Shown: piece after piece, positions 48,154-56,942 of the stretch
Layout of the letters: each line of letters starts with the position of its first letter
Numbering within the stretch: position 1 is the stretch's first letter
Assembly: GCA_013289695.1 (NCBI GenBank)
Contig: JABCZK010000005.1
Coordinates: 62,001 to 126,000 of the forward strand
Direction: 5' to 3'
From: Acidobacteriota bacterium
Lineage (GTDB): Bacteria; Acidobacteriota; Terriglobia; Acidiferrales; UBA7541
Length of the DNA: 64,000 nt
The notes under the pieces: generated by a model
Databases searched by the model: none
Seen by the model: the letters and a program-made list of their open reading frames with translations, nothing else
What the model was told of the DNA's origin: nothing
Made by a program: the position numbers and the translations under genes

Positions 48154-48663
48154 ATGCCGCGCACCCGTCTAATCCTGCCAGCCGCAATCTTCGCGATGGC
48201 CTTCACCACCTCCTGCTACCGCGCCGGCGAAAAAGATGCCCAAGCCCAACGCCAGCAGGAAATCCAGCAGGCCCGCGCCGCCGACGAAGCCTCCATCCGC
48301 GCCGCCTCCATCGCGTGGTCCCGTGCCGCCACCTCGAAGGACCTCGACAGGACCGTTTCGTTCTACGCCGATGACGCCCTGCAATTTCCGAACAAAGTTC
48401 CCGCCACAAAAGGCAAAGAAAATATCCGCAAGAATTGGGCCCCAATGCTTGTACTGCCCGGCCCGGGCTTGAGTTGGCAAACCAGCTCAGTCGAAGTCGC
48501 GAGCTCCGGCGAGCTGGCCTACGAAACCGGCGCATACAATTTCGTCACTACCGATATGAAGGGCAAAACGAACGACGAGAAAGGCAAATACGTGGTGATC
48601 TGGAAGAAGCAAAGCGACAGCACATGGAAAGTCGTCGTGGATACGGACAATACCGATCAGTAG
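48154..48663 (+). CDS. Lipoprotein with NTF2-like (DUF4440/SnoaL) domain
   Basis: A 169-residue protein started at ATG 48154 (AGGAGA upstream). A lipobox-like FTTSC (Cys21 region) ends the signal peptide. The rest (about 45-169) has the NTF2-like pattern of the DUF4440 group (DEASIRAASIAWSRAATSKDLDRTVSFYADDA). Such domains often have enzymatic or binding roles that cannot be told from sequence. It is on the plus strand between purM and purN, breaking the purine block, and is flanked by family B repeats on both sides (48031 and 48704). Confidence 0.72.
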   Translation: MPRTRLILPAAIFAMAFTTSCYRAGEKDAQAQRQQEIQQARAADEASIRAASIAWSRAATSKDLDRTVSFYADDALQFPNKVPATKGKENIRKNWAPMLVLPGPGLSWQTSSVEVASSGELAYETGAYNFVTTDMKGKTNDEKGKYVVIWKKQSDSTWKVVVDTDNTDQ

Positions 48664-48703
48664 GACGCGCGCGCGCGGATCATACCCGCTGTTGCTTTTC
48701 GCT

Positions 48704-48748
48704 TGGTAGAGGCGCTGCTTGCTGCGCCCCAGCTTGCCCGGGCGTCAA
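48704..48748 (+). repeat. Family B repeat
   Basis: GGTAGAGGCGCTGCTTGCTG plus CGCCCCAGCTTGCCCGGGCG. Together with the copy at 48031 it brackets the lipoprotein gene. Confidence 0.75.
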
Positions 48749-48799
48749 CATTTCCGCCGCGCCGGTTTTCTCTGCGGCAAATAGTCCGCGCCGCGAACT

Positions 48800-49846
48800 C
48801 TACAACCCCAATTTCCCGCTATAAATCACCCGCGGTCTCCCCCGCACCGCCCGCTCAATCCTCCCAATCAAATAAAATTTCTCCCTCCGCCGCTTCAATT
48901 CCGTCTCCACTCTCGACACATGCTTAGCCGGCACCACCAAAATCATCCCTAAACCCAAATTAAAGGTCCGCAAAAGCTCATCGCGATCAATCGCACCCAG
49001 CCGCGCCAGATATCGAAAAATCGGCAACACCGGCCATGAACCCAATTCAATTACCGCCTGCACGTTCGCCGGCAAAGCCCGCGGCAAATTCCCGGTAATC
49101 CCGCCGCCGGTAATATGCGCCATGGTAGTCACCCACCCGCGCGCCAAAATACCTTTCAGCAGCGGCCAATAAGCCCGGTGCGGCTTCAGCAGCTCCGGCC
49201 CTATCTTGTTACTCACCTCCGCCACGTAGGTGTTCGGGCTGAGCTTCGCAACTCCAAATACCAACTTCCGCGCCAGCGAATATCCATTGGTGTGCAATCC
49301 GCTCGAAGGCAGCGCCAGCAACGCATCCCCCGGATGCACGCGCCGCGGATCGAGCTGCATTTTTCGTTCCACGGCTCCAACAATAAATCCCGCCAGATCG
49401 TATTCGCCCGCCGCGTAGAAATCCGGCATCTCCGCCGTCTCCCCGCCAATCAACGCGCAACCCGCATGACGTGCCGCGCGGCTCATCCCCTCGATCACTT
49501 GCTCCACGATGCGCGCGTCAATCTTCCCCATCGCCAGGTAATCCAGAAAAAATAGCGGCTGCGCGCCCTGCGTCAAAATGTCATTAATACAATGATTCAA
49601 AATATCCGCGCCCACCGTCGAATGAATTCCCGTGGCAAACGCGATTTTCAGCTTCGTCCCCACACCATCCGCGCTCGATACCAATATCGGTTCGCGCCAG
49701 CGTTTGCGATCCAGCTGAAATAGGGCGCCAAATCCGCCGATCGGCGCCAGCACTCCGCGCGTGAACGTCTTCCGCGCCATGGCCGCAATCCGCCGCTTGG
49801 CTTCATCGGCCACCGCAATATTTACTCCGGCATCGGCATAGCGCAT
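48800..49846 (-). CDS. purM: Phosphoribosylformylglycinamidine cyclo-ligase (AIR synthase)
   Basis: A 348-residue enzyme of normal length. The N-terminal motif is RYADAGVNIAVADE, where the usual family start is Tyr-x-x-Ala-Gly-Val. Further motifs are SADGVGTKLKIA, NHCINDILTQGAQPLFFLDY and GGETAEMPDFY, with the ATP-binding region in the first half. It makes AIR from FGAM in step 5 of purine synthesis. It is followed by the lipoprotein gene and then purN, and preceded by lepB; all purine genes here are on the minus strand. Confidence 0.95.
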   Translation of the reverse strand: MRYADAGVNIAVADEAKRRIAAMARKTFTRGVLAPIGGFGALFQLDRKRWREPILVSSADGVGTKLKIAFATGIHSTVGADILNHCINDILTQGAQPLFFLDYLAMGKIDARIVEQVIEGMSRAARHAGCALIGGETAEMPDFYAAGEYDLAGFIVGAVERKMQLDPRRVHPGDALLALPSSGLHTNGYSLARKLVFGVAKLSPNTYVAEVSNKIGPELLKPHRAYWPLLKGILARGWVTTMAHITGGGITGNLPRALPANVQAVIELGSWPVLPIFRYLARLGAIDRDELLRTFNLGLGMILVVPAKHVSRVETELKRRREKFYLIGRIERAVRGRPRVIYSGKLGL

Positions 49847-50180
49847 GGTTGGTTTCTGCTTCCTGAAGGAGTCGAACTAATTTTCTGCGGCGATACCCGG
49901 GCCCGCCTAGTCTATTTTGGAGTGCGGCGGCTTGCTACCGCCTTCGTTGAAGCCAACTGTCCCGCAACAAAACGATCTAGGCGAGGCTTCGGTCGCCCGC
50001 ACTCGGTTAAGCGACCAAGCAGCGCCGCGACCCGACAATCTTTGTGGGTCGTGGCTTTAGTTTATCCTGAGATCCTGCCTGTGGCAGGATCGAAGGGCCA
50101 CGACATTATCCTCGCGCCTTCGTACTGTCCTGCGCGCTCGTACGATATGGATACCCAACGCTCACCGTTCGTCAGCAAAC
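49847..50180. other. Gap with nested repeats between purM and lepB
   Basis: A 334-base gap with the nested family A/C element at 50041-50104. The rest (49847-50040 and 50105-50180) shows no gene; it includes short GC-rich stretches only. Confidence 0.6.
50041..50104. repeat. Family A repeat interrupted by a family C-like repeat
   Basis: TTTGTGGGTCGTGGCTTTAG (50041-50060) is the left half of family A, and GGCCACGAC (50096-50104) is its right half. Between them lies TTATCCTGAGATCCTGCCTG with GGCAGGATCGAAG, whose ATCCTGCC-TGT-GGCAGGAT forms its own hairpin. This inner piece resembles the family C-like unit at 55481. Confidence 0.75.
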
Positions 50181-50999
50181 TCAAAAAATATGGAACAACC
50201 GCTTCCAGCGAATTTCTCCCGGATGAATCACGGCGTTCAAATAAGTCTCGAAGCGCTCACCCACATGCCCCGGTTCCCACACGTCCTCCGGCGCCTCGAT
50301 GGACATATAAATCAACACCGGCGTCCCGATAATATTTTCCCGCGGCACAAATCCCCAGTAGCGGCCGTCATTCGAATTGTCGCGGTTATCGCCCATCATG
50401 AAATATTCGCCCGCCGGCACCACCAGTTCGCCGTTCCGCACTTGTTTCGCGAGTTCCGTCCGCCAGTCGGGATTATCCGCGAAAACCATGTCGTTGGTTC
50501 GCGCCGGAAAATTCTCCACCGGCGAATCGGCGTTGCTGGGATTATGAATTGCGTAGGGCTCGTTGAGCAGATCTCCATTCACGTACACTTTTCCCTCAAC
50601 GATTTTTATGCGGTCGCCCGGCACTCCAATGCAGCGCTTGATGAAATCCGGAAACCCCTGATCCGCCAGCGGCGCGCGAAACACCGTAATCTGCTGCCGC
50701 TTCGGCTCGCGCCACAACGGCACATGCCACGGCGTGAACGGAATGCCTGCATCGTACCCGAACCGGCTCACAATCAAGTGATCCCCGATCAGCACCGTTT
50801 TTTCCATCGACCCGCTGGGAATCACCCGTGCCTGCACCAGCGTTCCCTCGATAAATAGGAACGCCACGATCACCCAAAACCACGAAACCACTTCGCGCCA
50901 GACTTTGTCCTTGGCGGTGGCGTGCCCGCGGTGCTCCTCGCGCGCCCGTTCTAGCCGTTCCCTGTCAGCGGCCACGGCTTCTTCCACGTCAGCCTTCAC
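50181..50999 (-). CDS. lepB: Signal peptidase I
   Basis: A 272-residue inner membrane serine peptidase. One helix (about 36-55) is followed by the catalytic Ser64 in PSGSMEKT and Lys121 in KRCIGVPGD. The C-terminal domain has GDNRDNSNDGRYWG. It removes signal peptides from exported proteins on the periplasmic side. Its start overlaps the end of purF by 11 bases, so it is in the purL-orf-purF-lepB unit. The overlap suggests co-translation rather than a functional link. Confidence 0.94.
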   Translation of the reverse strand: MKADVEEAVAADRERLERAREEHRGHATAKDKVWREVVSWFWVIVAFLFIEGTLVQARVIPSGSMEKTVLIGDHLIVSRFGYDAGIPFTPWHVPLWREPKRQQITVFRAPLADQGFPDFIKRCIGVPGDRIKIVEGKVYVNGDLLNEPYAIHNPSNADSPVENFPARTNDMVFADNPDWRTELAKQVRNGELVVPAGEYFMMGDNRDNSNDGRYWGFVPRENIIGTPVLIYMSIEAPEDVWEPGHVGERFETYLNAVIHPGEIRWKRLFHIF

Positions 51000-52410
51000 G
51001 ATGAGCCTCCACTTCCAGTTGCACCAGCTCCGTCGGATAGCTGCCGGTGTAGCACGATGTGCAGAACTTGTGGTTGGCGTCGTCCGTATCCTCCATCGCC
51101 AGCCGCAATCCCTCGAGTGAAACGTATCCCAACGAATCCGCGCCCAGATATGTCCGTATCTCGTCCACCGAATAATTCGCCGCGATCAATTCTTCGCGCC
51201 GCGGCGTATCCACACCGTAGTAGCACGGCGAAATCGTCGGCGGACAGCTGATCCGCACGTGCACTTCGGTCGCGCCGGCATCGCGCACCAGCCGCACGAT
51301 TTTCCGGCTGGTCGTGCCGCGCACAATCGAATCGTCCACCAGCACCACGCGTTGCCCCTCCAGCATTCGACGCACGGGATTCAGCTTTAGCTTCACTCCA
51401 AAATCGCGTATCGCCTGGCTCGGCTCGATAAACGTCCGCCCAATATAATGGTTGCGGATCAGCGCCATGCGAAACGGAATTCCCGAATCCGCCGAATACC
51501 CGATCGCCGCCGGCACGCCCGAATCCGGCACCGGCGTCACAATGTCCGCTTCCACCGGATGTTCTTTCGCCAGCAAACGTCCCAGCCGCTCTCGCGTGCG
51601 ATTTACCGGCATTCCAAAAACCAGGCTGTCCGGCCGCGAAAAATAAACGTGCTCGAAAACACACTGCTGCAAGGGCTTTTCCGGCGCGAAATGAAAGGAC
51701 TCCACTCCGCTGCGCGAAATCCGCACCATTTCTCCCGGCTCCACGTCGCGCACGTATTCCGCATCAATCAAGTCCAGCGCGCAAGTTTCCGAAGCCGCAA
51801 CCCAGGCGCCATCCAGCCTTCCCAAACACAGTGGCCGAAATCCCCGCGGATCGCGAATCGCATAAATCTCATCGCGCGTCAGCAGTAGCAGCGAATACGC
51901 GCCCTCCACCTGATTCAGCGCGTCCGCAATCGCGCCCGTCAAGTTTCGCGCTTGGCTGCGCGCGATCAAATGCACGATCACTTCCGTGTCGCTGGTCGTC
52001 TGAAAAATCGAACCGCGATGTTCCAGCTTCTTGCGCAGCTCGATCGCGTTGGTCAGGTTGCCGTTGTGCCCCAGCGCGATTTTCCCCTTGTTGCAATCAA
52101 TCACCACCGGCTGCGCGTTCATCAACGTGTTGTCGCCCGCCGTCGAATAACGCGTGTGCCCAATCGATGCGTCGCCCGGCAATCTTGCGATAACTTCCGG
52201 CGTGAAGATTTCCTGCACCAACCCCAGCGACTTGTGCACGAATACCTGCGCGCCGTCGGTCGAAGCAATGCCCGCCGATTCCTGCCCGCGATGCTGCAGC
52301 GCGTAAAGCCCCAGATAAGCCATCTTCGCCGCTTCCGGGTGCCCAAATACCCCAAAAACGCCGCAATGGTCGTGAAAATGATCGTCGCCGAGTTGTACGA
52401 GAGGACTCAA
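50989..52410 (-). CDS. purF: Amidophosphoribosyltransferase
   Basis: A 473-residue enzyme if started at TTG 52410, whose TTGA overlaps the TGA of the preceding gene; a longer frame from 52599 would run antiparallel-free over that gene and is not favoured. The N-terminal glutamine amidotransferase nucleophile is Cys16 (DHCGVFGVFG) after a propeptide-like stretch. The phosphoribosyl-binding loop is VVLVDDSIVRGTTS. Cys pairs near the end (KFCTSCYTG) fit the iron-sulphur cluster of the Bacillus-type enzyme. It makes phosphoribosylamine from PRPP and glutamine, the first committed step of purine synthesis. Confidence 0.93.
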   Translation of the reverse strand: MSPLVQLGDDHFHDHCGVFGVFGHPEAAKMAYLGLYALQHRGQESAGIASTDGAQVFVHKSLGLVQEIFTPEVIARLPGDASIGHTRYSTAGDNTLMNAQPVVIDCNKGKIALGHNGNLTNAIELRKKLEHRGSIFQTTSDTEVIVHLIARSQARNLTGAIADALNQVEGAYSLLLLTRDEIYAIRDPRGFRPLCLGRLDGAWVAASETCALDLIDAEYVRDVEPGEMVRISRSGVESFHFAPEKPLQQCVFEHVYFSRPDSLVFGMPVNRTRERLGRLLAKEHPVEADIVTPVPDSGVPAAIGYSADSGIPFRMALIRNHYIGRTFIEPSQAIRDFGVKLKLNPVRRMLEGQRVVLVDDSIVRGTTSRKIVRLVRDAGATEVHVRISCPPTISPCYYGVDTPRREELIAANYSVDEIRTYLGADSLGYVSLEGLRLAMEDTDDANHKFCTSCYTGSYPTELVQLEVEAHREG

Positions 52411-52754
52411 ACGCTCGCATCCTTTTTGAAAAATTGATGCCTCACGTTCGGCAGGAAGAGCCAAACGAGCACCAAAACGAGTGTTACAGCCATTGCTGAC
52501 TTGCCCGCTGCTGAGGGCGGGCCAAAAGGTCCATGGATGGCCTGCGCGATGCTGAACGCGCATGTCGCAACGGCAAACCCATATCCCCACTTTCGCCACA
52601 GCAATACGCCCAGCGCAGGCAAGATGAAGAACAATGCACCAGTGATGCGATATCTCATACCTGGTCCGCTTCCACGCCGTAATAGTTCACGCAATCCCCA
52701 GGCGGTTAAGCTCGCCGCAATCGGCCATCTCGAATATTTCGTAAATCTGCTCAT
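52407..52754 (-). CDS. Small membrane protein coupled between purL and purF
   Basis: A 115-residue protein with about three hydrophobic helices (about 36-53, 57-72 and 85-101) and basic termini (SRFTKYSR and QFFKKDASV). Its ATG overlaps the purL stop (ATGA), and its own TGA overlaps the predicted TTG start of purF (TTGA). Translational coupling on both sides argues that it is a real gene. I know of no family name and no role in purine synthesis for such a protein; a scaffold or transport function would be a guess. Confidence 0.62.
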   Translation of the reverse strand: MSRFTKYSRWPIAASLTAWGLRELLRRGSGPGMRYRITGALFFILPALGVLLWRKWGYGFAVATCAFSIAQAIHGPFGPPSAAGKSAMAVTLVLVLVWLFLPNVRHQFFKKDASV

Positions 52755-55387
52755 TGGGCGTCCCTTCCGCTCTCGATGGCCCGAGGTAGAGCATCCGACC
52801 AGCTTCGCCGGAACGATTCGATACTGCCTTGTATCACACCCGCGTCCTGATATTGGATGCGGAATTCACCGCGAGTGACTGTACCGATACGTCGCGCACC
52901 GACGTGGTATTGTGCCGCAATCTCGTTCACCCGGGCAAGCGACGCAGCTGCAACAGACAGCACCGCCCGTGCCCCACGCTCGCCAAATAACGCAGCCTCC
53001 GCAAAATCTTCCGCGCTCCCAGCATCGATCGAGATCTCCGCGGACAATCCGTCGCGCCCAAAACACGCCTCGGCCACTGATACCGCCAACCCGCCATCGC
53101 TAACATCGTGCGCCGAAACCACCGCCCGCTCGCCAGCCAGCGCCACCAAACAGTCAATCAACCGTTTCTCCGCCGCCAAATCAATCGCCGGCGGTAATCC
53201 CGCGACGATGCCATGAATCGCCTTCGCATATTCGCTAGAAGCGAATTCCGCTTTCGTAGCGGCGGCCTTTAGGCCGCCATCTTTTAGGGCGCCATCGCTC
53301 ATTCCATCCAGCAGCAAAATCAGATCGCCCTCATTCCGAAATTTCGAACCCAACGCACACTCCGCATCCTCCATCAATCCCAGCACACCCAGCACAGGCG
53401 TCGGATAGATCGCCTTCCCCAAAGTCTCATTGTAAAAACTCACATTCCCGCCGGTGATCGGCGTCTCCAGCACGCGGCAAGCCTCAGCAATCCCATCAAT
53501 CGCTTCGCTGAATTGCCGCATCACTTCCGGCTTCTCCGGGTTGCCAAAATTCAAGCAATTCGTCGCCGCAATCGGACGCGCTCCGCTGCAAGCCACATTC
53601 CGCGCCGCCTCCGCCACCGCATGCATCGCACCCAACCGCGGCGCCAAAAATCCCCAGCGCCCGTTCCCATCGGTAGCCAAAGCCAAAGCGCGTTTCGATT
53701 CCTTCAACCGCAGCACCGCCGCATCGCCCGCCCCAGGACCGAACGTCGTGTTCGTCTGCACCATCGAATCGTACTGCTCGGTAATCCAATGCTTCGAAGC
53801 AATTGTCGGCGAACCCAGCAAGCGCCGAAAATTCCCACTCAAATCCGCGCCAACCGCGGCCAAAGGCACAAAAGCGGTCGCGCCGTCAGCCCCGCCAGCC
53901 TCAGCCATCACACCAGGCGCCGCAATCGGCCTCTCGTACCGCGGCCCTTCCTCCGCAATCGCATGCGCCGGAATCGCCGCCGCCACTTCGCCATGATTCA
54001 ACACGCGTAAAATTCCATCTTCCGTCACGCGCCCAATTTCCACCGCGTCCAGTCCCCATTTGTGGAACACATCGAAAACTTCTCGCTCGCGCCCGCGTTC
54101 CGCCACCAGCAGCATGCGCTCCTGCGATTCGCTCAACATGATTTCGTACGGCGTCATCCCCGTTTCGCGCTGCGGCACGCGCGCCAGATCAATCTCAATC
54201 CCCAATCCTCCGCGCGAAGCCATCTCCGAACTCGAACTGGTCAACCCCGCCGCGCCCATATCCTGAATCGCCACCACCGCGCCAGTGCGCATCGCTTCCA
54301 GGCACGCTTCCAGCAGCAATTTCTCCATGAACGGATCGCCCATCTGCACGTTCGGCCGTTTCTGCTGCGATTCCTCGCTGAATTCCGCCGACGCCAGCAG
54401 CGAAGCCCCATGAATTCCGTCGCGCCCCGTCTTCGCGCCCACGTAAATCACCGGGTTCCCCGCGCCGCGCGCCTTCGCGAAAAATAATTCCTCGCGCCGG
54501 CAAATTCCCAGCGCCAACGCGTTCACCAGCGGATTATTCGAATAGCACGGCTCAAACGCCACTTCGCCGCCCACCGTCGGCACCCCAAAACAATTTCCAT
54601 AAAATCCAATCCCGCGTATCACCCCATCCAAAATATGCCGGTTCCGCGCAATCTCTTGCGCAGTCACCTGTCCCGCGCCAGCTTCGCCGGCGGAAATCGC
54701 CGAATCATCTCTCGGGTCGCGCGCCAGAGCACCGTCATCCCGCCTGCCCTGAGCGGGTTCTGCGAAGGGGACGGAGTCCCGCGCTTTTTCTTGTCCCGCC
54801 GCATTTTGGCGGGCGCGGGACGCAGAGAGGGATCTGCTCTCGTCTTGGATCTTCGCGTCGCCTCTGTCGGCCTTCTGGTCTACGGTCGAAGGGCGGGGCT
54901 TAAGCCCCGCCGTCACCGCCGCGCCGACGCCCACATCGTCAGGGCACGGCTTTAGCCCCTGAAGCTCCCCCGCCGTAATCGGCCCAAACCGCAGCGAATC
55001 CATCACCGCAATCGGCCGCGCCCCCATTGTGAAAATATCCCGCAAAATCCCGCCCACTCCGGTAGCCGCGCCCTGAAACGGCTCCACAAAACTCGGATGG
55101 TTGTGCGATTCAATCTTGAAAACCGCCACCATCCCGTCGCCGATATCCACCACGCCCGCGTTTTCCCCCGGTCCCTGCACCACGTGCGTCCCGCGCGTCG
55201 GCAATCTCTTCAAATGCACGCGCGACGATTTATACGAGCAATGCTCGCTCCACATCACGCTGAAAATTCCCAGCTCCGTAAACGAGGGATCGCGCCCCAG
55301 TATTTTCTGCGTGCGCGCGTATTCTTCAGGTGTGAGGCCGTGCTCGGCCGCAATCTGCGGGGTAACCTTAATTTCAGTATCAATCAT
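52751..55387 (-). CDS. purL: Phosphoribosylformylglycinamidine synthase subunit PurL with a repeat-derived insertion
   Basis: An 878-residue small-type PurL, where about 740-770 is usual. The family core is present: [32 protein letters not shown] near the start and later GGIEID-like and NLGFGNPE-like parts. The reading frame from about residue 137 to 243 (54661-54979) does not look like PurL. It is made of dispersed repeat DNA and low-complexity residues (Arg, Asp, Ala) between DSLRFGPIT and [13 protein letters not shown], where the standard protein has only a short connection. The frame stays open. PurL turns FGAR to FGAM with PurQ and PurS in step 4; purS is not seen. The enzyme should work only if the insertion is a surface loop. 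Confidence 0.92.
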   Translation of the reverse strand: MIDTEIKVTPQIAAEHGLTPEEYARTQKILGRDPSFTELGIFSVMWSEHCSYKSSRVHLKRLPTRGTHVVQGPGENAGVVDIGDGMVAVFKIESHNHPSFVEPFQGAATGVGGILRDIFTMGARPIAVMDSLRFGPITAGELQGLKPCPDDVGVGAAVTAGLKPRPSTVDQKADRGDAKIQDESRSLSASRARQNAAGQEKARDSVPFAEPAQGRRDDGALARDPRDDSAISAGEAGAGQVTAQEIARNRHILDGVIRGIGFYGNCFGVPTVGGEVAFEPCYSNNPLVNALALGICRREELFFAKARGAGNPVIYVGAKTGRDGIHGASLLASAEFSEESQQKRPNVQMGDPFMEKLLLEACLEAMRTGAVVAIQDMGAAGLTSSSSEMASRGGLGIEIDLARVPQRETGMTPYEIMLSESQERMLLVAERGREREVFDVFHKWGLDAVEIGRVTEDGILRVLNHGEVAAAIPAHAIAEEGPRYERPIAAPGVMAEAGGADGATAFVPLAAVGADLSGNFRRLLGSPTIASKHWITEQYDSMVQTNTTFGPGAGDAAVLRLKESKRALALATDGNGRWGFLAPRLGAMHAVAEAARNVACSGARPIAATNCLNFGNPEKPEVMRQFSEAIDGIAEACRVLETPITGGNVSFYNETLGKAIYPTPVLGVLGLMEDAECALGSKFRNEGDLILLLDGMSDGALKDGGLKAAATKAEFASSEYAKAIHGIVAGLPPAIDLAAEKRLIDCLVALAGERAVVSAHDVSDGGLAVSVAEACFGRDGLSAEISIDAGSAEDFAEAALFGERGARAVLSVAAASLARVNEIAAQYHVGARRIGTVTRGEFRIQYQDAGVIQGSIESFRRSWSDALPRAIESGRDAQ
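54661..54979. repeat. Stack of dispersed repeats inside purL
   Basis: This in-frame block has several repeat units. A family C-like GTCATCCCGCC piece lies at about 54734-54744. A GTCCCGC...GCGGGAC hairpin lies at about 54798-54827. The palindrome GCGGGGCTTAAGCCCCGC lies at 54893-54910. A family A-like GGGCACGGCTTTAGCCCCTGAAG unit is at 54942-54964. All appear elsewhere only between genes. Confidence 0.75.
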
Positions 55388-55480
55388 TTTGTGGAGAAAA
55401 GTTCCATTCGCGCCCTGCCGTTGAATCGTCTTGCGTTCGCGCTTTCTTCACGGTGCTTCCTATCCAAGTCACCAGCGCCG

Positions 55481-55517
55481 GTTTACCCTGAGACCCTGCC
55501 GGCGGCAGGGTCGAACC
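55481..55517. repeat. Family C-like hairpin in the purL-purQ gap
   Basis: GTTTACCCTGAGACCCTGCC and GGCGGCAGGGTCGAA: ACCCTGCC-GGC-GGCAGGGT is a perfect hairpin. It resembles the inner unit of the nested repeat at 50041. The rest of the 277-base gap holds nothing recognisable. Confidence 0.7.
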
Positions 55518-55664
55518 GGAGGCGCGGCATAAGCTAGCCCAGCGCGGAAGCGCTGGGAAAAAAGTCGCGCGCAGCGCGTTCCCTTCGCGGCGCCTTTCCC
55601 GCGTGTTTTCGGTTTGCTTTCAACTGACCTAGCCGCTTCCGTCGTAGCCCACTTCAGCAACCAA

Positions 55665-56420
55665 TCACGCCGGAACCGCCGCCGTCACTCCCGGCGCGCG
55701 CCGCACCGCGCTCTCCGCAGCCGCCAAGCTCGCCACCAGCGAACGAAAAACCACCATCCCATCCGCCGACCCCAGCGCCAACTCCACCGCGCGCTCCGGA
55801 TGCGGCATCAACCCCAGCACATTGCGCTCGCGGTTGCAGATCCCCGCAATCGCATGCAACGACCCATTGGGATTCGCTTCGCGGTCGTCCGCGCCGGCAT
55901 CGCCGCCGTCCGGCCGCACGTAGTGAAATATAATTTGATTGTTGTGTTCCAGCTCAGCCAGCATCGCCGGCTCGCAAAAATAATTCCCTTCGTTGTGCGC
56001 GATCGGAATCTTCAGCACCTGCCCCAGCGTCGCCGCGCAGGTAAACGGCGTATCCGTTGCCTCCACCCGTATATGCACATGTCGGCACAGATAACGCAGC
56101 CCCTTGTTGCGCAGCATCGCCCCAGGCAGCAACCCCGCTTCCAGCAAAATCTGAAATCCATTGCAAATCCCCAAAACCAAACCGCCCCCGCGCGCAAACC
56201 GCTCCACGGCCTTCATAACCGGCGAAAATCGCGCAATCGCCCCCGTGCGCAAATAATCCCCAAACGCAAATCCGCCCGGCAAAATCACAGCGTCGCAACC
56301 TGCCAGATTTTCAGACTGGTGCCAGATCATCTCCACCGGCTGCCGCACGATCGCGCCCACCGCATGAAAAGCGTCCGCATCACAATTCGACCCCGGGAAT
56401 TGCACCACGCCAAATTTCAT
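55665..56420 (-). CDS. purQ: Phosphoribosylformylglycinamidine synthase subunit PurQ
   Basis: A 251-residue class I glutamine amidotransferase. The nucleophile Cys is in [12 protein letters not shown], the oxyanion loop is [12 protein letters not shown], and the His/Glu pair is in LMPHPERA. It supplies ammonia to PurL. The protein is about 20 residues longer than usual, with an Ala-rich tail ([19 protein letters not shown]). It lies 277 bases upstream of purL, with repeat DNA between. purS, which usually precedes purQ, is not found in the following 500 bases. Confidence 0.94.
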   Translation of the reverse strand: MKFGVVQFPGSNCDADAFHAVGAIVRQPVEMIWHQSENLAGCDAVILPGGFAFGDYLRTGAIARFSPVMKAVERFARGGGLVLGICNGFQILLEAGLLPGAMLRNKGLRYLCRHVHIRVEATDTPFTCAATLGQVLKIPIAHNEGNYFCEPAMLAELEHNNQIIFHYVRPDGGDAGADDREANPNGSLHAIAGICNRERNVLGLMPHPERAVELALGSADGMVVFRSLVASLAAAESAVRRAPGVTAAVPA

Positions 56421-56520
56421 CGTCCCGCCTCGCCTCCGCTCATTTTAGCATGTGCGCAGGACATGCCGCAGCGCGACTTTGCGCACAACCTTCGCTCGCC
56501 GGCGCCGGCTAACGCGCCTC

Positions 56521-56546
56521 GTCATCCTGAGCGCAGCGAAGGAACT
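56521..56546 (+). repeat. Family C repeat
   Basis: GTCATCCTGAGCGCAGCG plus AAGGAACT, 20 bases identical at its start to the copy at 42447. Confidence 0.75.
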
Positions 56547-56894
56547 CTCTTTGCTTTAAGTTTTCTCCGCGGTAAAAAAATGTTTACGTCTCCGTCGCAT
56601 CAACCCCGTAAACGCGACCCCCTCTCGACCGCAAATCCAACACGCTCCCACCTCTTGAAATCCCCAACCAGGTATGATTTATAGTAATCAGCAAGAAAAA
56701 GTAACCAGCGCGTGCAGCGCACCCCTAAAAACTGAATAGCCGACGACCGGACGAGCGAACCTGCCTCTCGCCCTCAGGGACTTCTCCGCCCGCCTCGCCG
56801 CGGGATTCTCTCGCCCGCGCGATTCCATTCGTCCGCAAACGAGGCCACCGCGGCAGGCTCGAAGGGCCACCACAATGACTATCACGCAGAATCC

Positions 56895-56926
56895 GAGCGG
56901 CTTCAGCCTCTGAAGTACCGATTTTG
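56895..56926 (+). repeat. Family A tail unit
   Basis: GAGCGGCTTCAGCCTCTGAA plus GTACCGATTTTG, a variant of the AGCGGCTTTAGCCGCTGAAG unit at 28761. It lies 17 bases before the glmU stop codon. Confidence 0.65.
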
Positions 56927-56942
56927 TTTTAGTGACACAGAC

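Larger units (their letters stand above)
56421..56942. other. Repeat-bearing gap between purQ and glmU
   Basis: A 522-base gap with a family C copy at 56521-56546 and a family A tail unit at 56895-56926. A CGAAGGGCCAC fragment like that at 50091 is near 56859. No gene or clear promoter was identified. Confidence 0.6.

Noticed and set aside
52411..52599. N-terminal extension of purF to 52599
   Set aside because: It would overlap the small membrane protein gene; the TTG at 52410 with coupled overlap gives a normal PurF length.
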